Shown piece by piece: positions 16,736 through 25,998 of a DNA stretch of 64,000 nt (positions are counted from its first letter, which is position 1; every line of letters begins with the position of its first letter). Made by a program: the position numbers and the translations under genes. The stretch comes from Salinivibrio sharmensis. GTDB taxonomy: Bacteria; Pseudomonadota; Gammaproteobacteria; Enterobacterales; Vibrionaceae. The stretch covers positions 202,117-266,116 of the forward strand of contig NZ_MUFC01000004.1 of the NCBI RefSeq assembly GCF_001995985.1. The letters run 5' to 3'. A model generated the notes under the pieces. That model saw nothing but the letters and a program-made list of their open reading frames with translations, was not told the origin of the DNA and ran no database searches.

Positions 16736-18163
16736 TCAATCGAACACGTTGAGAACGGCGCAGTTCTTGCCCTGCTTTTTAGCTTGATACATCGCTTTAT
16801 CCGCATCAACAATTTCACAATGTGGCATGCCGTTAGGGTAATAAGCCACGCCTAAACTCACTGTGACGGGCATCGACGGGTGGTTAAACAAAGCAAGGCT
16901 TTGTCTTGAGATTTCCTCACATAAAAGTTTGCCCTGCGCGAGTGCGCGTTCAGCGGAAGAAAAATACTGCAATACGGCAAACTCCTCGCCACCGATCCGA
17001 GCTACCACGGCGTCATTGGGCAATAGATTTCGTGCTGTTTGAGCGACAAAGCAAAGTACTTCGTCGCCATGTGCATGACCAAAGCCATCATTAAAGGCTT
17101 TGAAATCATCAATATCAAACACCATCAACGTCATTCCTTCTGCTTTACGCATCTGCCCATATAAGCACTGATAAAAGTAACGTCGATTGTGAAGATGGGT
17201 GAGTGAGTCGGTAATGGCCTGGTCTTGCAATAAATCGTTGGCTGCTTGTAATGCGCGGGTTTTCTGTTTAACCGTTCTTTTCAGTAACACGATATAGCTG
17301 ATGACAATCATCACCCCAAAGGCGATTAGCGTTGGTAACAAATATGCCGGATAGACAGTCTCGACATCGTAATACACCCAGCGGTTGAGTAGCCGCCGCT
17401 TGGTGTCATCGTTGAGCCAAGCAAATTTATTATCAACCTGATTGAGTAATGCCGTTCTCCCTTTCGCAAAACCGGTATACAACATTTCTGTATAGAGGTG
17501 CCTGACGGGGATAAACAGATTATTGTTACTGGTGGTGTAAAGGTGATAATTGGCCACTTGCAGATCGGCGACAAATGCCTGGATTTCTTCAGATAACGCT
17601 GCATCAAGCATGGCTTGATTATTCGGGAAAAGCTGCAGCGTTACATCTGGAAATTCGGTTCTCATAAACTCTTCTTCGTACCCGCCTTGCACAACACCGA
17701 CTGCGTGGTCGGTTTCGCCCGCTAACACATAATCCGCCGATACGCCCGTGAGAGCTTGGCTGAAGAACACTTGCGTATCGATGCTAAAAAGGGGGGTGCC
17801 GAAATCCATAAACGCTAACCGCTCTGGCGAGCGAAGTAAGCCTGCGTGAACATCGGCTTGACCGCTTCGTACTGCATCAATCGATTGCTGCCAATCAGTT
17901 AACACAAACTCAATTTGATAGCCGTTACGTTTGCCAAATTCTTTCCAAAAATCGATCAAGATCCCTTTTGGCTCTTGATTGCGGTCAAGGTAGGAAAATG
18001 GTCGCCAAGCATGCGAGTTCGCCACTTTTAAAACAGGGCTTTGCGACTTGGACTGTTGGTTTTGCTCAGCGTCAACACCCAGCGTGATGGTCAAGAGGAC
18101 GCCAACGCTCAGAACCGCAACGATGACACGAGTCACCACAGATAACACCCCAGAATGCCGCAT
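16736..18163 (-). CDS. Diguanylate cyclase with periplasmic solute-binding sensor domain
   Basis: The 475-residue protein has a signal/anchor segment (about 5-30), a periplasmic SBP_bac_3-type domain (about 45-270; KVANSHAWRPFSYLDRN and a Q-A-D-V-H-A segment), one membrane helix near 280-300 (YLLPTLIAFGVMIVISYIVL) and a cytoplasmic GGDEF domain. The active loop is GGEEF, so it should make cyclic-di-GMP, and the N-terminal domain probably senses an amino acid or similar ligand. An RxxD inhibitory site is absent five residues before GGEEF. The ATG at 18163 has AAGGG seven bases upstream; a 15-codon extension without a site is less likely. Confidence 0.87.
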   Translation of the reverse strand: MRHSGVLSVVTRVIVAVLSVGVLLTITLGVDAEQNQQSKSQSPVLKVANSHAWRPFSYLDRNQEPKGILIDFWKEFGKRNGYQIEFVLTDWQQSIDAVRSGQADVHAGLLRSPERLAFMDFGTPLFSIDTQVFFSQALTGVSADYVLAGETDHAVGVVQGGYEEEFMRTEFPDVTLQLFPNNQAMLDAALSEEIQAFVADLQVANYHLYTTSNNNLFIPVRHLYTEMLYTGFAKGRTALLNQVDNKFAWLNDDTKRRLLNRWVYYDVETVYPAYLLPTLIAFGVMIVISYIVLLKRTVKQKTRALQAANDLLQDQAITDSLTHLHNRRYFYQCLYGQMRKAEGMTLMVFDIDDFKAFNDGFGHAHGDEVLCFVAQTARNLLPNDAVVARIGGEEFAVLQYFSSAERALAQGKLLCEEISRQSLALFNHPSMPVTVSLGVAYYPNGMPHCEIVDADKAMYQAKKQGKNCAVLNVFD

Positions 18164-18389
18164 AAACAACCCTTGAATCTGGCAATGGCTAGAAATAATG
18201 GCGCCCAATGCACGCGCCCATTACTACCAGTATATGAACAAAACATTAGCGGCTGGGGATAAATATCACTTTTTCCGCAAGATTGAGAGGATAGTGCGTT
18301 GGTGTTGATGCACCCGATTTGGGCAATATTAACGGTATGAGGTGGCGCTCCGGGCGTTGCTAAGCTGGGTGCGCCACATTGTTAATCTG

Positions 18390-20315
18390 TTACTGTTTGG
18401 CCCCGTGCTCAGCGAGCACATGAGCGTTGACCGTTTGAAACGGATACGACGCAAGGGCGCCAAAACCGGGTATTGTCTTCGCTTTGATTTTGGTATGAAG
18501 CGGTGAAGACAGGCCGAGTAAAAAGCGTGTCGTTGCCGCGTGACTTGGCGTTGCATCGCAAGCGACGGCGAAGTGCTGGCACCATGATGATAATGCCTGT
18601 ACATCGATCGCGGGTAACTCAGGGCGTGGGGGTAGCTGAGCAATATGTCCTTGGCATACGGAACAATGGCCACAGGTGGTTGGCGCTGCGTGATCGCCAA
18701 AGTAGTCGGCAAGACGCTGGCTAATACAGGTTGAAGAGGCCAATAAAGCCAGTAATTGGTTGATGCGGGCCAGTTCGCTCGCTTCCTTTTTAGCAAAAAG
18801 GGCATGCAATTGTTCGGCTTGCGCTGGAACATCAATCTCATGGGGACTGATCGAAAAGACTTGCGTGACCTGTTGGGTGGCAAGTGTTATCCAACCTTGC
18901 TCGTGAAAATAGTCCAGTGCTGCTAACGCACGCTTTCTTTCTGCCCCAAAGCGTTGCCACAATTGCTGGAAATCCATTTTGTACCAGGTTTTAGCTTTGA
19001 CCGCGCACGCAAATAGTTGGACAACAAATTCGCGCCGCTCGCCCTGAAATTTAGCCGTAATGGCTGCTGGCGACTCAACACATTGGAATTTCACATCGGC
19101 AAAATAGCTGTATTGGCTGGTGATCACGCCGGCCATTTCCAAATAAACCAGCAGCGTTTTAAGAGGCAAAAGGCGAATATTATACATCCGTGACAGGCTA
19201 TGGAGCATGACTTCCCATTGTTGACCTGCTTGTTTTATTTCTTGCAACAGCCCCTCAATCGCTGCCTTATCGGGTGTATCACCGTAGATAAAATTTTCCA
19301 GTACATTCAGGCTCGACTGATTGGCGAGCACAGTGCACGTTGCTCGAAGGCCATCTCGCCCTGCGCGGCCAATTTCTTGGCTATAGTTTTCGATCGATTT
19401 AGGCAAGTCAAAATGGATGACACGCCGGATGTCAGCCTTATCGACCCCCATCCCAAAGGCGATGGTTGCGACAATACACGGCGAACGGCCCGCCATAAAC
19501 GCCTCTTGTATCGACACGCGGGTGTCGTGACTCATACCGGCATGGTAAGCCGTCGCGGGGATATGCTGGGTTTGTAGCCACTGGGCTACATCCTCGGCGG
19601 TTTGCTGCTGAGTGACATAAATGACAGTCGGCAAATGGGGATCAGGTTGCAACTGCTCAATCAGTGCTTGTCGTTTTTGCACTTCCTCTACAGCGATCAC
19701 ATTCAGGTGAAGGTTTGGACGATAAAAGCCGGTCAACGTGGTGTTGTTTGACGGAATGGCAAACTTTCGCTGCATGTCTTCGACCACCGCTGGGGTTGCA
19801 GTTGCGGTGAGAAGCAATACCTGCGGGATATTTAATTGCTCTCGATAAGCAGGGAGTTTGAGGTAATCAGGGCGAAAATTGTGGCCCCACTCTGAGATGC
19901 AATGTGCTTCATCTATGACCAGTAAAGAGATGGGGATAGGGGTGATAAATTGGCGAAAACGTTCGTTGTTTAACCGTTCGACCGAAATCATCAGGACTTT
20001 GATGTCGCCGCGACGGATTTGCTCCATCACTTGTTTAGTTTGCTCGGGGGTCTGTGTGGAATCAATGGTAGCGGCAACAATACCTTTACGGCGCATAAAT
20101 GCGATTTGATCATGCATGAGCGCTAATAAAGGTGAAATCACTAAGGTTAAGTGAGGCAGTTGTGTGGCGGGCAGTTGATAGCACAATGACTTACCCGCAC
20201 CGGTAGGAAAGATAGCACAGGCTGACTCTCCTTGCATTATCTGAGCAATGACCGATTCTTGCCCTGCTCGAAATGATGAAAACCCAAAAATGTGCTCAAG
20301 TGCTTGTGTCAACAT
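18390..20315 (-). CDS. RecQ-family ATP-dependent DNA helicase
   Basis: This 641-residue superfamily 2 helicase has Walker A FPTGAGKS (36-43), DEAH at 135-138, the aromatic-rich RecQ loop HCISEWGHNFRPDYLKL just after it, and motif VI QEIGRAGRDG. A four-Cys zinc cluster (CISQRLADYFG then CGHCSVC) lies near residue 540. It is longer than a bare RecQ core but lacks a recognisable HRDC domain, so it is probably a second, distinct RecQ paralogue rather than the housekeeping recQ. GGAGAGG precedes the ATG. It probably acts in repair or replication restart. The short gap to eda (157 bases) leaves its operon status open. Confidence 0.87.
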   Translation of the reverse strand: MLTQALEHIFGFSSFRAGQESVIAQIMQGESACAIFPTGAGKSLCYQLPATQLPHLTLVISPLLALMHDQIAFMRRKGIVAATIDSTQTPEQTKQVMEQIRRGDIKVLMISVERLNNERFRQFITPIPISLLVIDEAHCISEWGHNFRPDYLKLPAYREQLNIPQVLLLTATATPAVVEDMQRKFAIPSNNTTLTGFYRPNLHLNVIAVEEVQKRQALIEQLQPDPHLPTVIYVTQQQTAEDVAQWLQTQHIPATAYHAGMSHDTRVSIQEAFMAGRSPCIVATIAFGMGVDKADIRRVIHFDLPKSIENYSQEIGRAGRDGLRATCTVLANQSSLNVLENFIYGDTPDKAAIEGLLQEIKQAGQQWEVMLHSLSRMYNIRLLPLKTLLVYLEMAGVITSQYSYFADVKFQCVESPAAITAKFQGERREFVVQLFACAVKAKTWYKMDFQQLWQRFGAERKRALAALDYFHEQGWITLATQQVTQVFSISPHEIDVPAQAEQLHALFAKKEASELARINQLLALLASSTCISQRLADYFGDHAAPTTCGHCSVCQGHIAQLPPRPELPAIDVQALSSWCQHFAVACDATPSHAATTRFLLGLSSPLHTKIKAKTIPGFGALASYPFQTVNAHVLAEHGAKQ

Positions 20316-20472
20316 GCCGCCTCTCCCCCTTTTTTAACCTAGTGGTTTTTATAAACAAGGGAAGAGACGGTATCGACGACGTGTTAACGTTGCAAGCACA
20401 AGAGAGCGTGAGTGCGAGCAACCCCATTCTATTGAGTAAGCGGAGAACCTTTTCTAACTCAGAAAAGCGTGA

Positions 20473-21081
20473 TTACAACGCCTTAACCAATGCTGCGATG
20501 TCATCCCAGCTGCGCGCGTCAATCAACTTGCCGGGCACCATCCAGGTACCGCCGCATGCAAGTACTGAGGGCAACGCGAGATAATCATTTACATTCGCCT
20601 CACCCACGCCGCCGGTTGGCATGAAACTCACGGGGTACACGGCAGATAACGCTTTTAACATCGCGATGCCGCCTGAAGCTTCCGCGGGGAAAAACTTCAA
20701 CGTATCCAGCCCAAGCTCCATGGCTTGCTCGACTAAACTGGGGTTGTTGACCCCGGGGATGATAGGAATACCGCGCTGTTGGCAATGTTTCACTGTGGTT
20801 GGGTTAAGCCCAGGGCTGACAATAAAATCGGCGCCTGCGTCAATCGCAGCGTCGACTTGGGTTGCAGTGAGTACCGTGCCGGCACCAATCAGCATATCGG
20901 GATAGGCATCGCGCATGAGACGAATAGCACGGGCGGCGGCGTCAGTGCGAAAGGTAATTTCAGCGCACGGTAGATCATTATCTACCAAGGTTTTGGCGAG
21001 CGGCACGGCATCATCCGCATTGTTAATCGCAATCACTGGCACGATGCGAATTGCCTTAAGGCGTTGATTCAGTTCAGTCAT
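20473..21081 (-). CDS. eda: KDPG/KHG aldolase
   Basis: This 202-residue class I aldolase has the catalytic Glu41 (CAEITFRT) and Schiff-base Lys130 (DTLKFFPAEAS), with the phosphate site PTGGV. It splits 2-keto-3-deoxy-6-phosphogluconate into pyruvate and glyceraldehyde-3-phosphate in the Entner-Doudoroff pathway, and can also cleave 4-hydroxy-2-oxoglutarate. Length is standard. The usual partner edd is not next to it, so here it may serve sugar-acid (for example glucuronate) catabolism or act with genes elsewhere. Confidence 0.92.
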   Translation of the reverse strand: MTELNQRLKAIRIVPVIAINNADDAVPLAKTLVDNDLPCAEITFRTDAAARAIRLMRDAYPDMLIGAGTVLTATQVDAAIDAGADFIVSPGLNPTTVKHCQQRGIPIIPGVNNPSLVEQAMELGLDTLKFFPAEASGGIAMLKALSAVYPVSFMPTGGVGEANVNDYLALPSVLACGGTWMVPGKLIDARSWDDIAALVKAL

Positions 21082-21130
21082 AGGGTTCCCTTACAGTAAA
21101 ACGCTTAATAGCGAGACAGTCACAAAGTCA

Positions 21131-22180
21131 CTATTGAAACGGGTTCTCGCATAGCGTGAGATAGCGACTCACATCACCCGATTGAACTGGGCAGACGGAC
21201 TTTGTCGATTTTTCTTTTTGGAGTTGCAGTCGCTGACAGTCTTGATGGTCCGGTGAAAAGTGTATCCATACGCTATCCATGGTCAAGGTGTTGGCAAGGT
21301 AATAAACATGCTGACGATGATCAGCCACATTAGTCCAAATGGTGTAAGACGCTTTTTCTGTGTGATAAGGGTTAAAATTGACAGGAACGGAGCATGTAGC
21401 CACGAGCGAACGTGCTTGATAAACCGCTTCACACTGGTTTTGCGCGGGCCGGCTAAAGGTTAAGTAATAGCTGGCTCGTTCAAAGCGTTGTGTAGCACTG
21501 TTGCCGCCGGGTGCTGAATAAACCGGGTGAGCAATAGGATTGTTGGGATCAAGGCCCCACGTATAAGTCCAGTAAGCCTTCAGCGTTTGCTGTGTTTTAT
21601 AGTCGGGTTGGTTGGTGACAACAGTATCGTCATGGCTTTCATAGAGTTGAAAAGCGCCGTCTCGCACTTCGATAACTCCGGCATTTCCATCGGCATCGGA
21701 AAGTGATAGATGCAAATGAGAGTCGGTGTCCGATGTATCAGGTAAGCGTTCTGAAACGATGGTGATCGTGTTTGAGGTAAAAAACTGAATCACTTGATGA
21801 ACGTTGGCAAAACAATCCAATACAAACTGCACCCAGCGGTTAGCACTCAAAAATTGTCCGTCTCCGGTTGCCGGCCCGTAACTGACATCTGAGTCATATA
21901 GGCCATTCACGGCTAATCCGGCTTCGTTGAGGCCGTCCACGGCAGCATAACCTTGCTTGTCACTACCCATGACAGTGACGAGACTTGCGTATTCCGAGCG
22001 CCATTGTAGTACCTGCTGCTTACGAATACCGAGCTGGCTAGCAGACTTCGCGTCCAGTCCTCGACTTTTCATACCTTTTGGGAAACGATAGAAATAGGTA
22101 TTAATCGGCCAAAACCAGTCCATATTGCGCGCAGTGATAGGATACTGTGGATTAAGGTTGTTAAAGATGCGTGTGCACAT
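21131..22180 (-). CDS. Linear amide C-N hydrolase (choloylglycine hydrolase family)
   Basis: This 349-residue Ntn hydrolase starts Met-Cys-Thr-Arg; removal of Met exposes Cys2 as nucleophile. Family residues follow: Arg and Asp in ITARNMDWFW (about 17-26) and NSATQRFERASYYL near residue 225. Such enzymes cut bile-salt amides, penicillin V or acyl-homoserine lactones. No signal peptide is visible, so it appears cytoplasmic. In a marine bacterium a quorum-quenching or penicillin V acylase type role is more plausible than bile-salt hydrolysis, but the substrate cannot be read from sequence. It lies 50 bases after the eda start on the same strand and could be co-transcribed with eda. Confidence 0.85.
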   Translation of the reverse strand: MCTRIFNNLNPQYPITARNMDWFWPINTYFYRFPKGMKSRGLDAKSASQLGIRKQQVLQWRSEYASLVTVMGSDKQGYAAVDGLNEAGLAVNGLYDSDVSYGPATGDGQFLSANRWVQFVLDCFANVHQVIQFFTSNTITIVSERLPDTSDTDSHLHLSLSDADGNAGVIEVRDGAFQLYESHDDTVVTNQPDYKTQQTLKAYWTYTWGLDPNNPIAHPVYSAPGGNSATQRFERASYYLTFSRPAQNQCEAVYQARSLVATCSVPVNFNPYHTEKASYTIWTNVADHRQHVYYLANTLTMDSVWIHFSPDHQDCQRLQLQKEKSTKSVCPVQSGDVSRYLTLCENPFQ

Positions 22181-22259
22181 ACCATTGATGCCTTTGTTAT
22201 TAACATGTTAATCAATCCAGGCTATGATAGCTGATGTTAAAAGATTGACCTATACGAGA

Positions 22260-23267
22260 ATGAAAATGGAAGTGAGTGAACTCAACAGCAGTTCTGAGTT
22301 GCGCCTCAAAGTGCTTAAAGGATTAAGCCTGGGTGTGGGTGGTTTAGCGGTCTTGGTGGCGATCGGTAATGTACTTGTTAGTCAAAGCTATATCTATGCC
22401 TCTTTTGTGATGCTGTACGCGCTTTACTCTTGGCATGTATATCGACAGACCGCTAAAACGACCATTTTTAATGGCCACAAATACATCATGTCGGCCAGCT
22501 TGACACTGTTAGTGATTGCGGGAACGGTTTTGAAGCCAACGGACACTGGCGTGTTCTTTTGGACGTTAATTTTTCCCATTATTTATTACCTGCTGTTAGG
22601 ACACAAAGCGGGATTTTTGGCCACTGCTTCTTTATTTCTCATCCAAATGGTTAATATCGCTTTTCAGTTTAATACTGAGCAGTATTTCGACATGATAACC
22701 ATGATGCTTAACTTTTCGTTTTGTTACGTCACCATTGCCGTTGTCTCACATGCCTATGAAATCAATCGCGTACTGGCGGAAAATAAACTGAGTAAACTGG
22801 CTACGTGTGATCCGCTAACTGGAGCTAATAACCGCCTCGCGTTGAAGCATCGCTATAAAACATTACAAGATCAGCAAGCTGGGTTTCATCTTTTGGTGCT
22901 GGATATTGATCATTTTAAAGCGGTTAATGATGAATATGGCCACGATGGCGGCGATGTCGTGTTGCAATCGGTGGTGAACACCATGGTTGAGGTCGCGGGG
23001 AGTGACAATGTATTCCGGCAAGGGGGAGAGGAGTTTTGTCTTCTATTAGAAGGTGTTTCTCATCATGATGCGCTAGCGATGGCAGAGCGAATCCGCAAGC
23101 GTATTGCGAAAACCCCCATTGTTTATCAGCAGCGCGCCATTCCAGTCACGGTCAGTATCGGGATCACGCAAAGCGAGGCATCAAAATGTGCTCAAGAAAT
23201 TAATCGTCAAGCGGATGCGAATTTGTATGCGGCGAAAGCAGGTGGTCGGAATAAAGTGGTGGCGTGA
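22260..23267 (+). CDS. Membrane diguanylate cyclase (GGDEF)
   Basis: An N-terminal half with about six hydrophobic helices (about 25-175) is followed by a GGDEF domain (about 185-335). The active loop is QGGEEF and the metal site DIDHFKAVND is intact, so c-di-GMP synthesis is expected. The RxxD inhibitory site is not present. The sensor part resembles MASE-type integral membrane domains but I cannot name the class. Start choice is uncertain: ATG codons at 22224, 22260 and 22266 are in frame and none has a strong ribosome site; I use 22260 (335 residues). It stands divergent from the Ntn hydrolase and five bases short of the convergent arfB. Confidence 0.85.
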   Translation: MKMEVSELNSSSELRLKVLKGLSLGVGGLAVLVAIGNVLVSQSYIYASFVMLYALYSWHVYRQTAKTTIFNGHKYIMSASLTLLVIAGTVLKPTDTGVFFWTLIFPIIYYLLLGHKAGFLATASLFLIQMVNIAFQFNTEQYFDMITMMLNFSFCYVTIAVVSHAYEINRVLAENKLSKLATCDPLTGANNRLALKHRYKTLQDQQAGFHLLVLDIDHFKAVNDEYGHDGGDVVLQSVVNTMVEVAGSDNVFRQGGEEFCLLLEGVSHHDALAMAERIRKRIAKTPIVYQQRAIPVTVSIGITQSEASKCAQEINRQADANLYAAKAGGRNKVVA

Positions 23268-23272
23268 AACGG

Positions 23273-23686
23273 TTAAGGCGCCACTTTGCCTCGCAGCGCT
23301 TTGGTTTGGCTTTTGCGTTTCTTGGCGTCTACGCGGCGACGTTGTGAGGCTTTGGTGGGCTTAGTGGGTTTACGTTTTTTCTGCTCTACCATCGCGCTTT
23401 TGAGTAACGCCTGCAACCGCTCTAGCGCATCCTCTCGGTTTAATTCTTGAGTGCGATAGTTTTGCGCTTTTATTACCACGACGCCCTCTTTGGAGATGCG
23501 CGAATCAGACAGAGCCATTAATCTGGCTTTGTACGCATCAGGCAGTGACGAGGCTTGGATATCAAAGCGTAGATGAATGGCGCTCGATACTTTGTTGACG
23601 TTTTGCCCGCCTTTCCCTGCGGCGCGGATGGCCGTGAGCTCAATTTCATTGTCGGGAATCGCCACCTTATTCGATAGAGTGAGCAT
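23273..23686 (-). CDS. arfB: Alternative ribosome-rescue peptidyl-tRNA hydrolase ArfB
   Basis: This 137-residue protein has the release-factor GGQ motif at 26-28 ([20 protein letters not shown]) and a long basic tail ([16 protein letters not shown]) that enters the empty mRNA channel of stalled ribosomes. It hydrolyses peptidyl-tRNA on non-stop complexes, backing up trans-translation. Length and order match E. coli ArfB (YaeJ, 140 residues). It converges on the GGDEF gene with a five-base gap. Confidence 0.93.
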   Translation of the reverse strand: MLTLSNKVAIPDNEIELTAIRAAGKGGQNVNKVSSAIHLRFDIQASSLPDAYKARLMALSDSRISKEGVVVIKAQNYRTQELNREDALERLQALLKSAMVEQKKRKPTKPTKASQRRRVDAKKRKSQTKALRGKVAP

Positions 23687-23780
23687 TCAACCTCTCATGT
23701 ATAAAGAAAGGGCGCAGTGTACCCAGAATAAGGCCTGCGGCGCAAATAGACCGGCAGGCCAGGGCGGCTGAGTCCGAGCG

Positions 23781-24476
23781 TTAGGGGAGATCAAACACCA
23801 GAGCTTGGCTGGTTTCATTGCTCTTATTACTGAAGGTTACGTGATGGATATCTTCAATTTTTGCGCCATCACCGGGGGCCAGAGATGTCGTTTCAACGTC
23901 GAGCGTGCCCGCGACCTGATGCACATAGGCATGGCGTCCAGCCTCCAATGGCAAGGTGACCGATTCACTGGGCGGTAGAATAAGCTGTAGCAAACGCGCA
24001 TCTTGTTTGATGTGTAAGGTGCCATCTTCCCCTGTTGGGGTCGCGATAATGGTAAAGCCAGCCTGCTTACCAAAATCTTTTTGCTGATAGCCCGGCTCTC
24101 CGCCTTGCTCATTGGGCTCAATCCAGATTTGTAGAAAGCGTAAGGCTTGGGTTGACGAGGCATTATACTCGCTATGATAAATACCGCGCCCCGCCGACAT
24201 CAGCTGGAACTCGCCAGCGGGTAGGGTTTGTCGGTTGCCTTGGCTGTCTTTGTGTTCGATTTCCCCTTCCAGCACCAGACTGATGATTTCCATATCACGG
24301 TGTCCGTGGGTATCAAAGCCTGCGGCGGGCGAGACGATATCATCATTGATCACTCGCAGTGCAGAGAAGCCCATATGATGGGGATCGTAATAGCTACCAA
24401 ATGAAAAAGTATGGCGACTTTGTAGCCAGCCAAAGTTGGCCTGACCGCGATCGCTGGCATGACGGACGGTGATCAT
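23781..24476 (-). CDS. Pirin family protein (bicupin)
   Basis: This 231-residue bicupin has the pirin start FGSYYDPHHMGFSALRVIND and the metal-binding pattern FDTHGHRDMEIIS, with His-His and later His residues (SAGRGIYHSEYN). Some pirins of this group (YhhW type) are quercetin dioxygenases; others have regulatory roles. AGGAGAAG precedes the ATG at 24476; an upstream start 23 codons earlier would run through the hmp terminator and is rejected. No operon partner is evident. Confidence 0.9.
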   Translation of the reverse strand: MITVRHASDRGQANFGWLQSRHTFSFGSYYDPHHMGFSALRVINDDIVSPAAGFDTHGHRDMEIISLVLEGEIEHKDSQGNRQTLPAGEFQLMSAGRGIYHSEYNASSTQALRFLQIWIEPNEQGGEPGYQQKDFGKQAGFTIIATPTGEDGTLHIKQDARLLQLILPPSESVTLPLEAGRHAYVHQVAGTLDVETTSLAPGDGAKIEDIHHVTFSNKSNETSQALVFDLP

Positions 24477-24543
24477 AATGCTTCTCCTCACTAATTCGAT
24501 GTTGAACAGCGGTAACGCTGAACAATAAATGCAGTGTAGAAAC

Positions 24544-24567
24544 AAAAACGCCGTGCGAACACGGCGT
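24544..24567 (-). terminator. Rho-independent terminator of hmp
   Basis: On the minus strand an 8-bp stem ACGCCGTG/CACGGCGT closes a TTCG tetraloop and is followed by a T run. It lies about 50 bases after the hmp stop. Confidence 0.9.
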
Positions 24568-24619
24568 AAGATTGAGCATCTTGTTCTAAAAAGCTGAATA
24601 ACCCTAGCTTAAAAACGCA

Positions 24620-25804
24620 CTACAAGGTTTTGTGTGGCCCAAAGCACTCATAATGGAACTGTTCGTCAGGCACGCCAAGCTCGCGAAGTTGCGCTTGAAT
24701 ATGGCGCATAAAGCCAACTGGGCCGCAGAGATACACCTGTACCGCGGCTGGACTGAACGTATTGCTCACCGCAGTGAGATCCATCCATCCGGTATGATCA
24801 AAGTCTTGTCCAAGCGTATCCGTGGGTTGAGGTTGGTTATACCAAATGTGCGTCTGAATATGCGCGTGCTGACGCGCGAGGGTGCGGACAGAATGATTGA
24901 AAGCATGCAGTTTGCCGTTCTCGGTCGCATGCAGCCAAGTGACGGGCGCGTCATGTTCGGTCAGGCTTTCCAGCATCGCTAACATTGGCGTTACGCCCAC
25001 CCCGCCAGAAATTAATACCACGGGTGTATGCGGATCCACGTTCAGTTTGAGATCGCCCGCCGGTGGGGTGAGCATCACAGTGCCACCAACGGCTAATTCG
25101 TCATGTAAGTAATTGGAGACCTGACCTTGTGGCTCCCGTTTTACCGAGATCTGATAATGCTGGCCGTTAGGCGCATGTGACAAACTGTATTGGCGAATTT
25201 CTTGATGTTCAAAGCCGGTATGATTCACGACAATGCCAATGTATTGCCCGGCCGTAAAAGGTGCGACGGGCTCACCGTCTTGAGGGGCAAACACAAAACT
25301 GGTGACCTGTTCACTCTCGGGGCGTTTTTCAATCAACGTGAATGCTCGTTGCCCTTGCCAGCCACCGATTTGGGCGTGGCTATTTTCATAAAGCTGCTGC
25401 TCTTTGGCGATAAATACATCCGCGAGCACTTGATAGGCCTCAGCCCATGCATCAAGCACGGCTTGTCCCGGCGAAAGGAGCTCATCAATGGTGGCCAATA
25501 AATGCTGACCGACAATCGGATAATGCTCGGCTTGGACCAGCAAGCTGGTATGTTTGTGAGCAATCTTCTCTACCGCACCCAGTAAAGCGGGCAAGTTGTC
25601 GATGTTCTGTGCATAGGCACAAATCGCGTTAAACAGCGCTTCCCGCTGATCGCCATTTTGCTGGTGGCGGAGGTTAAAAATGTCCTTTAACTCGGGGTGA
25701 TGGTGGAACAGTCTTTGGTAAAAGTGGGTCGTCAGCTTCGGGCCAGTTTCGGCGAGCACAGGGGCAGTTGATTTAACAATATCAATGGTTTGTTGGCTTA
25801 ACAT
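24620..25804 (-). CDS. hmp: Flavohemoprotein, nitric oxide dioxygenase
   Basis: The 394-residue protein matches E. coli Hmp along its length: a globin domain (1-140) with proximal haem His85 (KIAHKHTS), the FAD domain with RQYSLS and GQVSNYLHD, and the NAD(P)H domain with [14 protein letters not shown] and the end [10 protein letters not shown]...HYECFGPHK. It converts NO and O2 to nitrate and protects against nitrosative stress. An ATG six codons upstream (25822) is in frame, but AGAGAG fits the ATG at 25804 and homologues start there. Two NsrR-like operators overlap the promoter region; nsrR itself is 2.3 kb away, beyond a diguanylate cyclase gene. Confidence 0.96.
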   Translation of the reverse strand: MLSQQTIDIVKSTAPVLAETGPKLTTHFYQRLFHHHPELKDIFNLRHQQNGDQREALFNAICAYAQNIDNLPALLGAVEKIAHKHTSLLVQAEHYPIVGQHLLATIDELLSPGQAVLDAWAEAYQVLADVFIAKEQQLYENSHAQIGGWQGQRAFTLIEKRPESEQVTSFVFAPQDGEPVAPFTAGQYIGIVVNHTGFEHQEIRQYSLSHAPNGQHYQISVKREPQGQVSNYLHDELAVGGTVMLTPPAGDLKLNVDPHTPVVLISGGVGVTPMLAMLESLTEHDAPVTWLHATENGKLHAFNHSVRTLARQHAHIQTHIWYNQPQPTDTLGQDFDHTGWMDLTAVSNTFSPAAVQVYLCGPVGFMRHIQAQLRELGVPDEQFHYECFGPHKTL

Positions 25805-25817
25805 TCGCGTCTCTCTA

Positions 25818-25840
25818 AACATGTATACTTAATGCATGTT
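25818..25840. promoter_or_regulatory. NsrR-like operator 1 upstream of hmp
   Basis: A 23-base site of form 11-1-11: left half AACATGTATAC, centre T, right half TAATGCATGTT. It follows the NsrR consensus (AAGATGCATTT and its complement) at most positions and lies just ahead of the hmp start. NsrR represses hmp until NO damages its Fe-S cluster. Confidence 0.7.
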
Positions 25841-25841
25841 T

Positions 25842-25864
25842 AAGTTGTATCTAAAATGCATGTT
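25842..25864. promoter_or_regulatory. NsrR-like operator 2 upstream of hmp
   Basis: Left half AAGTTGTATCT, centre A, right half AAATGCATGTT: a second NsrR-type site, 24 bases from the first (start to start), so both lie on nearly the same DNA face shifted by just over two turns. Confidence 0.65.
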
Positions 25865-25998
25865 TAGGTCAATGTAAAATGGCTAAGAAAAATGTGAAGA
25901 GAAAACAGAGAACAAAAAAGTGTTTGTTAAGCAGTATGTTAGTTATAACCTAGCAGAACTCAATCGTTGAGTCCTGCTAGGTGAAAGAGGAGGAATTT

